DNA of 64,000 bases from IMG/VR virus record IMGVR_UViG_3300009512_000010, positions 62,001 through 126,000 of that record, one strand, 5' to 3'. The notes below the pieces were generated by a model. It made no database searches. It saw only the letters and a program-made list of their open reading frames with translations, and was not told the origin of the DNA. This stretch comes from a virus. The translations under genes were made by a program, and so were the position numbers. Positions 41,931 to 50,933 of this stretch are shown one piece after another (within the stretch, counting starts at the first letter, position 1; the number at the start of each line of letters is the position of its first letter).

Positions 41931-43588
41931 TATTTATCATCTTTCTTTTGTTTAGGATCCTTGGGATCTTTCTTAGGCTTGTCAGTGTCTACCCTTGGTT
42001 TCTCTTCGGGTTCGTCTGGCACTACCTTGACTTCAACTGGTGCAGGTTTGGGTTCGTTATACTCTTCATCCCCACCTTCATCTGGCATAGTCTCGCCATC
42101 AGCTTCTTCCTGCTTCATTTGTTTCTTCATCTCTTCCATCTCTTCATCAGATAGGTTCAAGACGTTCTTAAATACCCATTCCTTAGAATAGAACTCGCCA
42201 ACGTACTGTTGTGTCATATCTAGGGTCTGTAGTCTTTCTCTGACCAATTCTGCATTGCGAAGTTCTGCAAAATGGTTATCAGACACATAGTCAACAACCA
42301 TCTCGTTACGCCATGCTTCCCAATCTTCATTAGTAATAGTTCCTTTCAGAACAAGTTGCTTTCTAAGGATCTCTAGGAATAGTCCAGAGAAGCGGCGACG
42401 AAGTCTATCGACGAACTTCTGAAATTTAAGTTCGTCACGGTTGATCTCTGTGGATCTACCTAATAGCCCACTCTGTTGCTCTCCCTCTAGTCTTGAGGCA
42501 GGGACATTCAATGATCTATATAGACGTTTCTGGAAGTAGATAATATCGTCAATCTGTCCAAGGTTCTCTCCACCCGGAAGTGTAGAGATTTCTGTACCAC
42601 GACCACCTTCACGTCTTGGTAGCCAAAAGTCTTCCAACATAGACATGTGCTTGCGGTCATCTTTAAGCTTACCTGTATTAGCATCGTATACCAACTTATT
42701 GCGGTACTTAGTCATAATGCCCTTCATGTACTCTTCTGACTTACCACGTGGCATGTTGCCTACGTCAATGTAGAAGATCCTACGTTCTGGTGCACGTGCT
42801 AAACGATAGATGACCAAACTGTCTTCCATCATACGCAATTGGTTAATTGGTTTTAGAGCTTTATGTAGATATGAAACAACCTTCTTACGGCTCTCATCTA
42901 ATAGACCAGATGTCACATAACTCACACTGTCTGGTGTTAACTTAATACCGTTGACTGTTTCTCCAGGTTTATCCTGATAGATGAAGTGTTCGTCAACTTT
43001 CTCGACGATCTTTGCACCTGTTAGTGGATCTTTCTTAGTCCTTACTTCCTTAACCTTACGGATCTTGGTAGCATCGATAGCACGTACTTCTTGAATACCT
43101 GCTTTTAGATTTGATTCATTTACAACTAGGTGGTGATACATCCGCCCATCGATATAAAAGCGTCTGAAGATGTCATGTCCAAGATCGTTGAACTTAAGCA
43201 TAACCAATACGTTATCAAACTCTAGTTGGATCTCTTTCTTAATTTTATCTGAAGCTTCGACATCATCAAGAACAAGCTTGACTGATAGTCCCTTATCCTC
43301 AATGGTAACTGCTTCGTTTACAATATCTTCGATAGCCGCATCGACTTCGGGATGCATAGCAACCCCACGATACTGCCTAATTAGTTCTACGTTGTCTTTG
43401 GATTCATCACCGTCTAGGTTTACATATTGACCGAAGTGAGAACCAGATGCAGTAACGTATCCTGCTCCATCATCATCCGTTGGTGGTACAATGGAATCAA
43501 GTTGATTCTTAGCCGCCGCTTTACGTGCGCCAGCTCTACGAATCTCGAAGCCGAATAATTTAATGCCTTGATTACTGTTGTCTGCCAT
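41930..43588 (-). CDS. gp20: Portal protein gp20
   Basis: Dodecameric DNA entry vertex. The 552 residues (T4: 524) contain YVNLDGDESKDNVELIRQYR, HPEVDAAIEDIVNEAV, SYLHKALKPINQLRMMEDSL, VIYRLARAPERRIFYIDVGN, KYRNKLVYDANTGK, GGRGTEISTLPGGENLGQID and FQKFVDRLRRRFS, all typical of gp20. The C-terminus is Glu/Lys/Pro-rich. A late box at 43640 precedes it. Confidence 0.97.
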   Translation of the reverse strand: MADNSNQGIKLFGFEIRRAGARKAAAKNQLDSIVPPTDDDGAGYVTASGSHFGQYVNLDGDESKDNVELIRQYRGVAMHPEVDAAIEDIVNEAVTIEDKGLSVKLVLDDVEASDKIKKEIQLEFDNVLVMLKFNDLGHDIFRRFYIDGRMYHHLVVNESNLKAGIQEVRAIDATKIRKVKEVRTKKDPLTGAKIVEKVDEHFIYQDKPGETVNGIKLTPDSVSYVTSGLLDESRKKVVSYLHKALKPINQLRMMEDSLVIYRLARAPERRIFYIDVGNMPRGKSEEYMKGIMTKYRNKLVYDANTGKLKDDRKHMSMLEDFWLPRREGGRGTEISTLPGGENLGQIDDIIYFQKRLYRSLNVPASRLEGEQQSGLLGRSTEINRDELKFQKFVDRLRRRFSGLFLEILRKQLVLKGTITNEDWEAWRNEMVVDYVSDNHFAELRNAELVRERLQTLDMTQQYVGEFYSKEWVFKNVLNLSDEEMEEMKKQMKQEEADGETMPDEGGDEEYNEPKPAPVEVKVVPDEPEEKPRVDTDKPKKDPKDPKQKKDDK

Positions 43589-43609
43589 AGTTTCTTTCCA
43601 TTTAAAAGT

Positions 43610-43637
43610 AAGGTAGAGGAGTTTCCCCCTCTACCTT
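43610..43637 (-). terminator. Strong hairpin between gp19 and gp20
   Basis: Perfect 10-bp arms (AAGGTAGAGG/CCTCTACCTT) with an 8-base loop. On the minus strand it is followed by ACTTTTAA, so it may end the gp18-gp19 unit. It also lies at the predicted 5' end of the gp20 late transcript. Confidence 0.6.
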
Positions 43638-43639
43638 GT

Positions 43640-43647
43640 TATTTATA
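43640..43647 (-). promoter_or_regulatory. Late promoter box for gp20
   Basis: TATAAATA on the minus strand, immediately upstream of the hairpin at 43610-43637. Confidence 0.75.
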
Positions 43648-43653
43648 CTACTA

Positions 43654-44181
43654 TTAAGTAGTGGTATTTGATTCCCAGTATTGGATTTGGAATTCAACAG
43701 GGAACTCCTCAATCGCACCAGTTGTATCATAATTCAGATCAATAGCACCTACATTGGTTGGGAAACAACCACGGAAAGTGTATGATTTGAGTACTGTTTC
43801 GTCACGATCCAATTGCTCAACAATAAGATCAGACTGATAGTCAGCAGGGTTAACAATACCAGTGTTAGTTGTGTGACCGTTAATACCGTTCATCCAACGT
43901 TCCATACTGTCACGAACACCGAAGTCCGTATCGTTAATGATTGTTACAGTCCATGGTTCAAATGTTCTGTCGCCAGCAATTTGCAATTGTCTACCTCTGA
44001 ATGATACAGGGATAGGTGCAATCACAGATGCAGGTAACTGAGCACCCTTACACATGAATGATGTTTGTTCGACGTTGCCACCAGCATAAGCAGGGAAGTT
44101 GACTGTTACCTTAAATAGGTTAGGTCTAGCTCCACCACCAGCGAGTTTGGCTTTAAAATCGTCTACTCCAAGAATAGCCAT
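43654..44181 (-). CDS. gp19: Tail tube protein gp19
   Basis: Forms the inner tube. The 175 residues (T4: 163) contain RPNLFKVTVNFPAYAGG, QTSFMCKGAQLPASVIAPIP, VSFRGRQLQIAGDRTFEPWT, FGVRDSMERWMNGINGH and FRGCFPTNVGAIDLNYDTT. These match gp19 in order. It follows gp18 by 23 bases. Confidence 0.95.
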   Translation of the reverse strand: MAILGVDDFKAKLAGGGARPNLFKVTVNFPAYAGGNVEQTSFMCKGAQLPASVIAPIPVSFRGRQLQIAGDRTFEPWTVTIINDTDFGVRDSMERWMNGINGHTTNTGIVNPADYQSDLIVEQLDRDETVLKSYTFRGCFPTNVGAIDLNYDTTGAIEEFPVEFQIQYWESNTTT

Positions 44182-44204
44182 TTAAATGTTCCTTTCTACT
44201 CTAC

Positions 44205-45932
44205 TTATACCGTGCCTACAACTTCTTCAAACTCTACGCCGCTACGTACTGCAACGAAGTTAAGGGTGATGAAGTTGATGGAACGTGCTGGTTTGATGAA
44301 AATGTTAGCGATAAATTCGTTACGATCAATAACAGACGATGTGTTATTTGTTTCGTCACAAACTACCTTAAAGTCTGTAATGCCACGGCGACCTTTGATT
44401 TCTCTTAGGACTGGCTCTACGATGTTAACAAATTCTGCACGAGTGAACTCATCATTAAGTTCAAACATTACGTTTTTAGCCGCTTCGCCAATGGCTCTCT
44501 CAACTACGAGGAACAATCTGCGAACATTGATACGATCAAATGCGGATGGTCTACTCATGTGTGTCTTATCACCAAAGAGTAAAACACCTTGACCTGGAAT
44601 ATTGCCAACAGGGTTAATGCCTGCTTTATACAATGTATCACGTTGCGTTTTAGTTGGATTGTAAACAGTAGATGTAACACCTAAGTATTGACCACGTCTT
44701 CCACCAGCTGGTGAGATCCATGGTGCACCGTTTGCATCAGATGCAGACATAATGCCCGCTGTAGATGAAGCGGCAGGGATGCTAACATACTTATCGTTGT
44801 ACTTGTCATACACTTTCAGCCAGTTACAATCGACAAACAATGTGCTGTCGTATGTAAATGTGTCGGCTGTAGCAGTAACATTTGTTGTGATTGTAGTTGA
44901 GTTGTTTACGCCAATGATGTCACTACTAGCAGGACCTGCAACCACTACGCAATCTTTACGTAATTTTGCTGTTGCAACAAGATCGTTAACGACTGTTGTT
45001 TGGTCTGCACGACTTGTCATACCCGGAGCAATCAAGAAGTCTACTGTAACCGTATCAACGTCTTCGTATAGATCGAAGCTTGATGTGATATCTCCAGCAG
45101 TGAAGCCACTTGATGTTACGCCACCTGATAGGTTATATGTCTTAACAGCAGGTGCTGATAGGATGAAATCTTCTCCACTATCTGCTAGTGTGCCTGCACC
45201 TACATCTGTAAATGCTGTTTCAAATCCAGCCATCCAAACATAGTTTGAACCTGTGTTGACGATGTCTTTAACGTAGTTGGTTGAGCCATCTGCGTTCTTA
45301 GCACCAAGTGCCAAAGATACGAATGGGTAAGTTTCAAGAACTGCACCCTTTGATCCAAAGTTACCATCTTTATCGATAACCGCAATGTGAACCTCATCGT
45401 TCAAAGCGTTTTTGTCTGCCGCATGTGCGGATGTTCCGGGTTGACCATCAAAGCTAGGTTTATAAGCCCAATTTGTGAATGATGCTGTGTGTGCAGGACA
45501 TACTTGAATTTCTAATGCATCCCCAAGCTCACCTGGGTATTTTGCAATGAATGTGTGACCGTCTGAGTCACGGCTTGCGATTTGGGTGTCCCAATCGTCT
45601 GCGTTTTTGATTACTGGGTTGTCTGTAGTGGCGTTAACATTATCGTGTGCATTTCTTGCATTTGATGTGATAGAACGTGTTACAAACAAGTCTGAGCTAT
45701 AACGTAAGTAGTATGCCGCAGTGTGAAAGTCTGAACTGAAAGCATCGTTAGGTGTGCCAAATGTAGCCGCAAGTTCGGTCTCGTTAGAGATACGCTGTCT
45801 TGTTTCTACTGGACCCCAACGGAAGCCGCCAACTATTGCACCAGTTGTAGATTGTACGTTAGGCACTGTGCCTGACAGATCTACTTCTTTGATAACAATC
45901 GCTGGACTTTGGGATGGTGTTCCAATTGCCAT
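44205..45932 (-). CDS. gp18: Tail sheath protein gp18
   Basis: Contractile sheath subunit. The 575 residues (T4: 659) begin with the conserved SPAIVIKEVDLSGTVPNVQ, then TGAIVGGFRWGPVETRQ and AAYYLRYSSDLFVTRSI. Near the C-terminus are FGDKTHMSRPSAFDRINVRR, FLVVERAIGEAAKNVMFELN and GITDFKVVCDETNN, all sheath hallmarks. A late box lies about 64 bases upstream. Confidence 0.97.
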   Translation of the reverse strand: MAIGTPSQSPAIVIKEVDLSGTVPNVQSTTGAIVGGFRWGPVETRQRISNETELAATFGTPNDAFSSDFHTAAYYLRYSSDLFVTRSITSNARNAHDNVNATTDNPVIKNADDWDTQIASRDSDGHTFIAKYPGELGDALEIQVCPAHTASFTNWAYKPSFDGQPGTSAHAADKNALNDEVHIAVIDKDGNFGSKGAVLETYPFVSLALGAKNADGSTNYVKDIVNTGSNYVWMAGFETAFTDVGAGTLADSGEDFILSAPAVKTYNLSGGVTSSGFTAGDITSSFDLYEDVDTVTVDFLIAPGMTSRADQTTVVNDLVATAKLRKDCVVVAGPASSDIIGVNNSTTITTNVTATADTFTYDSTLFVDCNWLKVYDKYNDKYVSIPAASSTAGIMSASDANGAPWISPAGGRRGQYLGVTSTVYNPTKTQRDTLYKAGINPVGNIPGQGVLLFGDKTHMSRPSAFDRINVRRLFLVVERAIGEAAKNVMFELNDEFTRAEFVNIVEPVLREIKGRRGITDFKVVCDETNNTSSVIDRNEFIANIFIKPARSINFITLNFVAVRSGVEFEEVVGTV

Positions 45933-45995
45933 GGTTATTTTCCTTTTGAAATGATAAGTAATACATAATGCGGTGGGATTTCAAGGTTACGCTGT

Positions 45996-46003
45996 TATTT
46001 ATA
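45996..46003 (-). promoter_or_regulatory. Late promoter box for gp18-gp19
   Basis: TATAAATA on the minus strand between the gp17 stop and the gp18 start. Confidence 0.75.
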
Positions 46004-46015
46004 AGAAAACTATTC

Positions 46016-47632
46016 CTAGCTTAAGTCCCACTTATCACTTACCGTTATCCCCCAACCGAATCTTTCGTGATCTACTGGTGGTGGTTGATCCCCCACACCA
46101 TCATCCACAAACCCAAATGGTAAAACGTCCGCTTCAATATCAGCCATTCGTTGTTGAAACAACATGTCTTTGAGATTGATATCCGTCATATCACCAAAGA
46201 ATGCACTAGAAGCAAAATATCCAAACATAACAAAGTTCATCACAAGATCGTCATGGTTGCCGTTAGATGCTTCAAAAGAGTTGCCTCTAGCCTCAAATGT
46301 GGAGATCTCAATGATGGTCTGTTCGTCCACAATATCGAGTTTGTGGTTCTCAAGGATGTCTTTAAAACCAGAACAACCAATACGTTTAATCTTTCTGTTC
46401 ATCTCAATGCCGATACCACTACTCTTTGTAGCACTTTCGACGTGCATATTCTCATACTCTAGATCTTGGTATAACCCTTGACACACCAAAGACCCCTGAT
46501 CATTACTCTCTACTATCACGTATGCGTTGTTATATGCTGTGGCGAACTTAAAGATAATGTCTGGAAACAGAATAGGTGAGATCCTATTATTTCTATAGAC
46601 AGCCACTTGTCTGAATGGTACTGTACTAATATCGATCATATTGAATGTCGAGTAGTCTTGACCTCTGCCTTTAGCCACGTCAACACAACAAATGTATTCG
46701 TGGTTCTTTACTGTTTCTTCATAGATTAGACAATCCCCATTAACTCTAATGGGGTTCTTGGCTCTCAACTTCATCAGTGTTTCAGCATCGATTAATGTAT
46801 CACCTGTACCAAAGAACGTATTACCGTACTCTTGGTCAAACTGTAATTGGCTTGTGTTGTTGATCGTCTCTTGTTTCCACGCATCATCACGACCCGGAAC
46901 ATCCCACCAATCAACTCTGAACGGTATGAATGTATTGGTTTGTTGTTGAGCACCTTCCCAAATCTTATGGAATACATTACCAATGCCGTTAGCAGTGGAT
47001 GTAATGATAACCTTGGTGTCCTTACCAGATGACACAACAGGATATGTTGATGTGTAGAATTGAGCATCGTTCTCAACGAATGCAAACTCGTCAAGGAACA
47101 GTAGGTTGATAGATAGACCACGAATAGAAGATCCGCTTGTAGCAGACGCAAGGATCTTAGAGTTGTTACTGAATTCTATTGAACCTTTGTTAAGTGCTTT
47201 AGTTCCTGGTTGTAGGAAGTATGGTAGGTTCTCTAACATAAGAGTAACACGTGCCAACATCTCCCTAGCAGTAGCACCTTTGTTTGCTAGGATAGCAACG
47301 TTCTTCTCTGTGTGGAAGATAGCATACCATAGAATGTACGCAACGGATGAGATAGATTTACCAGATTGCCGACAGGCCAACACAATAGAGAAACGATTAT
47401 TGTTGAAGTGGTCAAACATCGTCTCTTGATATGGATACAGATCGAAGTTAACTAAGCCTCTGTCAAGGTGAATAACCTTACAGTAGTTCTTAGCAAAATA
47501 CTTAGGATCTTCCATACACTTTTTGTACTCAAGGATCGTTTCCTGAGACCATGGAGCTATTACCCCATCCTTCTTGACGTTATTATTGCCAAGGTAGCCT
47601 TGTTCTTTATTCACCATCAGGCGTAATGTCAA
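46016..47632 (-). CDS. gp17: Terminase large subunit gp17
   Basis: DNA-packaging ATPase and nuclease. The 538 residues (T4: 610) have Walker A ACRQSGKS at about 86-93, Walker B NLLFLDEFAFVEN, motif III IITSTANG, and nuclease acids in CCVDVAKGRGQDYS, VIVESNDQGS and NGNHDDLVMNFVM. It overlaps gp16 by 26 bases. Confidence 0.97.
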   Translation of the reverse strand: MTLRLMVNKEQGYLGNNNVKKDGVIAPWSQETILEYKKCMEDPKYFAKNYCKVIHLDRGLVNFDLYPYQETMFDHFNNNRFSIVLACRQSGKSISSVAYILWYAIFHTEKNVAILANKGATAREMLARVTLMLENLPYFLQPGTKALNKGSIEFSNNSKILASATSGSSIRGLSINLLFLDEFAFVENDAQFYTSTYPVVSSGKDTKVIITSTANGIGNVFHKIWEGAQQQTNTFIPFRVDWWDVPGRDDAWKQETINNTSQLQFDQEYGNTFFGTGDTLIDAETLMKLRAKNPIRVNGDCLIYEETVKNHEYICCVDVAKGRGQDYSTFNMIDISTVPFRQVAVYRNNRISPILFPDIIFKFATAYNNAYVIVESNDQGSLVCQGLYQDLEYENMHVESATKSSGIGIEMNRKIKRIGCSGFKDILENHKLDIVDEQTIIEISTFEARGNSFEASNGNHDDLVMNFVMFGYFASSAFFGDMTDINLKDMLFQQRMADIEADVLPFGFVDDGVGDQPPPVDHERFGWGITVSDKWDLS

Positions 47633-47969
47633 TCACTTCTGTGGGTAATTCTTTGACATCCTGTAACATACGTTGAAGATCTGTACTAGATCCGATAAAG
47701 ACATTGTTATTGGTTGTTCCAGCACTTTCAATAGCTGGAGCATCACTCTTCTGAATATCTTTATTCTTCTTATTAAGATCCATAAGCTTGTCGTTAACAT
47801 CAGCAACGTTCTTGATCATACCAGACAACACCTCATAGGCACGTGGATGTTCACTTTCTCGTGCAACTTCCATCATCATGCTTAAGGCATCTTGTCCCTT
47901 TTCGATCAGATCGTAATATGTCTCTCGTGACTTATCATAATCACTCTTGATATTAGTCTCATCCGTCAT
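47607..47969 (-). CDS. gp16: Terminase small subunit gp16
   Basis: DNA-recognition partner of gp17. The 120 residues (T4: 164) are helical: KSRETYYDLIEKGQDALSMM, ESEHPRAYEVLSGMIKNVAD and VNDKLMDLNKKNKDI, then VFIGSSTDLQRMLQ, all resembling gp16. It overlaps gp15 by 11 bases. Confidence 0.92.
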   Translation of the reverse strand: MTDETNIKSDYDKSRETYYDLIEKGQDALSMMMEVARESEHPRAYEVLSGMIKNVADVNDKLMDLNKKNKDIQKSDAPAIESAGTTNNNVFIGSSTDLQRMLQDVKELPTEVIDITPDGE

Positions 47970-48735
47970 CGCTCGTTATTTCCTCATAATTATAAGTCTT
48001 AGTAAATCCGTAGTCAGAATCATACATTGGTATTATTGTGGGGGTTGTCGTTGTCGTAAGTACCTTAGTACCCTTTTCGAGTTCGTATTCCATGATAGAC
48101 TTAGTAATGACTTCGCCATCATCGATTGCACCTGTGAAGCTAGTCTTAACTTCAAAGTCCATTACATATTGTACTGACTGTCTTTGTTCTTGTTGACCCT
48201 CACCCTCATTGACAAACGCCACTGATTGTAGTGTAATTGGAACATCTTCTTTGATATCTGGATAGTCTTTGTACGGTCTCATAGTCACAGTGTATTGTGG
48301 TGCAAAGGTTGGTATGATCTGTTCTACAATTTGTAGAGCATCATCCTGATTATTTGCATAGATCCCAAGAGAAAATGTTACAATGTAGGGAACTGATTGT
48401 TTTACTTTGGCACGTTTACTGTTGTCGTTTACTGTCGCTTGTTGAAGTCTAGCGTTAGTCTTAGACAACTGTCGTGTCGCATCATATGCCATTGAAGTCA
48501 TCTCAAAGGTCATGCGTGGCAACTTTATAGCAACTGAATCGTCAACACCAAATTCGCCCACCTGTTGTAACCTAAGAAGAAACTTAGATCTAGGAGAGTA
48601 TGCCAAAGGAACACGAATTGTGCTTAACACTTTGCCGTTCTTGTCCGTTCTCATTACATGGATCTTTGTAAAGAGCGAACCGAATATAGCTACTGTTTTA
48701 CGTAGTCTCTCGTGATAAAAGTAATCATTAAACAT
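47959..48735 (-). CDS. gp15: Tail sheath terminator/neck protein gp15
   Basis: Caps the tail for head joining. The 258 residues (T4: 272) open MFNDYFYHERLRKTVAIFGS with FTKIHVMR, followed by IRVPLAYSPRSKFLLRL, close to the gp15 pattern. The middle has PRMTFEMTSMAYDATRQLSK and YIVTFSLGIYANNQDDALQI. It abuts the gene upstream by one base. Confidence 0.93.
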   Translation of the reverse strand: MFNDYFYHERLRKTVAIFGSLFTKIHVMRTDKNGKVLSTIRVPLAYSPRSKFLLRLQQVGEFGVDDSVAIKLPRMTFEMTSMAYDATRQLSKTNARLQQATVNDNSKRAKVKQSVPYIVTFSLGIYANNQDDALQIVEQIIPTFAPQYTVTMRPYKDYPDIKEDVPITLQSVAFVNEGEGQQEQRQSVQYVMDFEVKTSFTGAIDDGEVITKSIMEYELEKGTKVLTTTTTPTIIPMYDSDYGFTKTYNYEEITSDDG

Positions 48736-49547
48736 TAGCTTGAAAGTCCTGTGCTTTTACTGATTTCGCCAAATGGATTGCCTTCACTAAAGTCTAGGAA
48801 GTCCTCTATCTCAGTAGCAAATTCGAAGTTCTGTTGATCTACAGTATCTTTCTGCGTAGAGCTAACAATCTTAGCAGTAGCACCTGAGTTTTGCCCAGTG
48901 AGATACTTGCCAGTCGATGGTAGTGCGAATGATCCCAAGTTGTTTGCCGAACCAACATGAATAAGCGATAAGATTTCGCTACTATCATTGTATGCCGCAA
49001 CTTCGGCTGTCAAAACACCACCGTCTGATGCGCTGTCTTGGTTAACATATTCGCCAACAAGAAACGGTTGGAATAGCTGTGGATCTGATATTAGAATAGA
49101 TGGTGGGGAAGTATAGAAATCTCCACTGTCCACAATTGTTATTGAAGTAAGTTTACTAGTAGCACTGTCTAGATTTGGGTATCCAACTGCAATAAAGTCA
49201 GTCGCATTCTTACTTGGACCTAAAATCGTAACAGCAGGTACAGATTGATATCCTTGACCACTATCCGTTAGAGTAACCGAGTTAACTCTTCCGTTTAGAA
49301 CTGTTGCAGTTGCAGTTGCCGTAGTGCCAACACTAGATGCAATTGTAATAGTAGGAGTAGATCCATCCTCATAGTAGCTTCCGCCACTATCGATGTTAAT
49401 TTGGTTAAGACTGCCACTATTCAAAATAGCGATTAGTCTTGCTGGTTTCTTGGCTGTTGTGGGTGCCGAAAAGGTTATGGAAGGAACTGTTGTGTATAGA
49501 TCACCACTGTCAGTAAGAGTAATGCTTGTGATACCTTGTAATGACAT
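48735..49547 (-). CDS. Repeat-rich neck-region protein inserted between gp14 and gp15
   Basis: 270 residues with four or five repeats of a beta unit ITLTDSGDLYTTVPSITFSA (variants INIDSGGSYYEDGSTPTITI, VTLTDSGQGYQSVPAVTILG, ITIVDSGDFYTSPPSILISD). A short helical C-terminus (FEFATEIEDFLDFSEGNPFG) follows. T4 has no separate gene here. It may be a neck decoration or whisker-type protein, or an extension of gp14. It overlaps both neighbours by one base. Confidence 0.65.
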   Translation of the reverse strand: MSLQGITSITLTDSGDLYTTVPSITFSAPTTAKKPARLIAILNSGSLNQINIDSGGSYYEDGSTPTITIASSVGTTATATATVLNGRVNSVTLTDSGQGYQSVPAVTILGPSKNATDFIAVGYPNLDSATSKLTSITIVDSGDFYTSPPSILISDPQLFQPFLVGEYVNQDSASDGGVLTAEVAAYNDSSEILSLIHVGSANNLGSFALPSTGKYLTGQNSGATAKIVSSTQKDTVDQQNFEFATEIEDFLDFSEGNPFGEISKSTGLSS

Positions 49548-50140
49548 TATGAAATACTCGCTGTTGCTGTTGCGGTCTTACCACGATTAACTTTAATGTC
49601 ATATCTATAGGCATTATCAATCTCAATTTGATCGATATTCGCATTACCTGTATCAATATCTTCGTCATTGTATTCAAACAATTCACAACGGATCTTATAT
49701 GTTGGTAGGTTGTTTAGCTGATAGAAAGGCTGTTCGTGCTCAACGTGCACGATCTGAAACAGTTTGCCTGCAAATGGGGTGTAAATAAGATCGCCTTCTG
49801 CTGGCCTATCTGTCTTAATCTCGTTATCAAACTTACGTACTGTTTGGTTCCAACGCCTTTTGGCTACGACAAGTGTTACACTGTCTCTGATCTCTACACC
49901 AAACTTACTGAATAAGTCGCCTTCACCGTCAAACCCATCATTGTTCTCCACATACATCTCAAGTCTGTAACTAGAGTTGAATGAGGATACTGGATCTTCT
50001 TTAAACACATCATCTACGTTCACTAGATCACGTGGCATGTAATACATGTCCTGACCATAGATCCGCAATGCTTCGATTGTTAGATCTTCGTAAAGAAGTT
50101 GTTCTGACTTATGACCATCTGAAAAGTATAAATTGCGCAT
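49547..50140 (-). CDS. gp14: Neck protein gp14
   Basis: Head completion protein. The 197 residues (T4: 256) have QLLYEDLTIEALRIYGQDMY, YMPRDLVNVDDVFKEDPVSS, YRLEMYVENNDGFDGEGDLF, SKFGVEIRDSVTLVVAKRRW and GDLIYTPFAGKLFQIVHVEH, the gp14 pattern. The C-terminus is truncated relative to T4, which fits the repeat protein next door being a split-off part. Confidence 0.92.
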   Translation of the reverse strand: MRNLYFSDGHKSEQLLYEDLTIEALRIYGQDMYYMPRDLVNVDDVFKEDPVSSFNSSYRLEMYVENNDGFDGEGDLFSKFGVEIRDSVTLVVAKRRWNQTVRKFDNEIKTDRPAEGDLIYTPFAGKLFQIVHVEHEQPFYQLNNLPTYKIRCELFEYNDEDIDTGNANIDQIEIDNAYRYDIKVNRGKTATATASIS

Positions 50141-50141
50141 A

Positions 50142-50894
50142 TTAACCTACAAAGAATTCTACAGGGAGTTCATGCTCTAGTCTCATATCCTCTTCGAGTT
50201 TCAATACTTCTGCGTTTGCGGCCTCTAGTATAGCCAAGCCATTCATCGTCACACCACCAGGCAATTGCATACCTTCAAACTTACTAAGGTTTTGCCCCCA
50301 TTGTTGCTTGACCAATGCAGTAAAGTATGCCTTAACAAACCTGTCGTTATACACTGATGTGTTTGCTACAGGATCTACAAGTTGAGTGCCTTCTACAATA
50401 ATGTATTGGCCTTCTTTAATATCTTGTGTTTCAAACTCGCCATGAATGTATAGCTTACTTTCGTATTGAGAGTAATTAACCTGTGGCATTCCGTTTAGTG
50501 TTTGGTCAATCATAGCAATGTGCTGTTGCATCATTGTATAATATGCCATGTCTCCCATGAACTTACCCATGACTGCAAGATCGTTCAACCTAAGCTGATA
50601 GCCCAAAGAGAACATTCCGCTAGAAGAAGCCCCACCATTGATTGGAAGGACTCTTTTCACAAATAGATAGTCGGATGGGATAGGGATATATTTGTTAGTG
50701 ACATCATCTGCCGTAATAAGATACTTTAGATAGACTGTCTTAGTCGCATCAGAATGGTACTCTTGAAAGTATTCAAGAGCTTCGTCCAATCTGTCTTCTA
50801 CTTGATCCTCATCAACATTAATTTCGAGAACAGGCTCACCCAATCTTCGCTTTGCATAGTCAATTAATGTCGATCTTGAATTCGGTTTTGCCAT
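50142..50894 (-). CDS. gp13: Neck protein gp13
   Basis: Head completion protein. The 250 residues (T4: 309) begin with the conserved LIDYAKRRLGEPVLEINVDE and QVEDRLDEALEYFQEYH, then ANTSVYNDRFVKAYFTALVK with QQWGQNLSKFEGMQLPGGV. It is first in the gp13-14-15-16-17 operon. Confidence 0.94.
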   Translation of the reverse strand: MAKPNSRSTLIDYAKRRLGEPVLEINVDEDQVEDRLDEALEYFQEYHSDATKTVYLKYLITADDVTNKYIPIPSDYLFVKRVLPINGGASSSGMFSLGYQLRLNDLAVMGKFMGDMAYYTMMQQHIAMIDQTLNGMPQVNYSQYESKLYIHGEFETQDIKEGQYIIVEGTQLVDPVANTSVYNDRFVKAYFTALVKQQWGQNLSKFEGMQLPGGVTMNGLAILEAANAEVLKLEEDMRLEHELPVEFFVG

Positions 50895-50925
50895 CTAACT
50901 CGTCCCATGTGTAATCCGTTACTTC

Positions 50926-50933
50926 TATTTATA
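50926..50933 (-). promoter_or_regulatory. Late promoter box for gp13-gp17
   Basis: TATAAATA on the minus strand, 32-39 bases upstream of the gp13 ATG and directly after the stop of the lysyl-hydroxylase-like gene. Confidence 0.75.
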
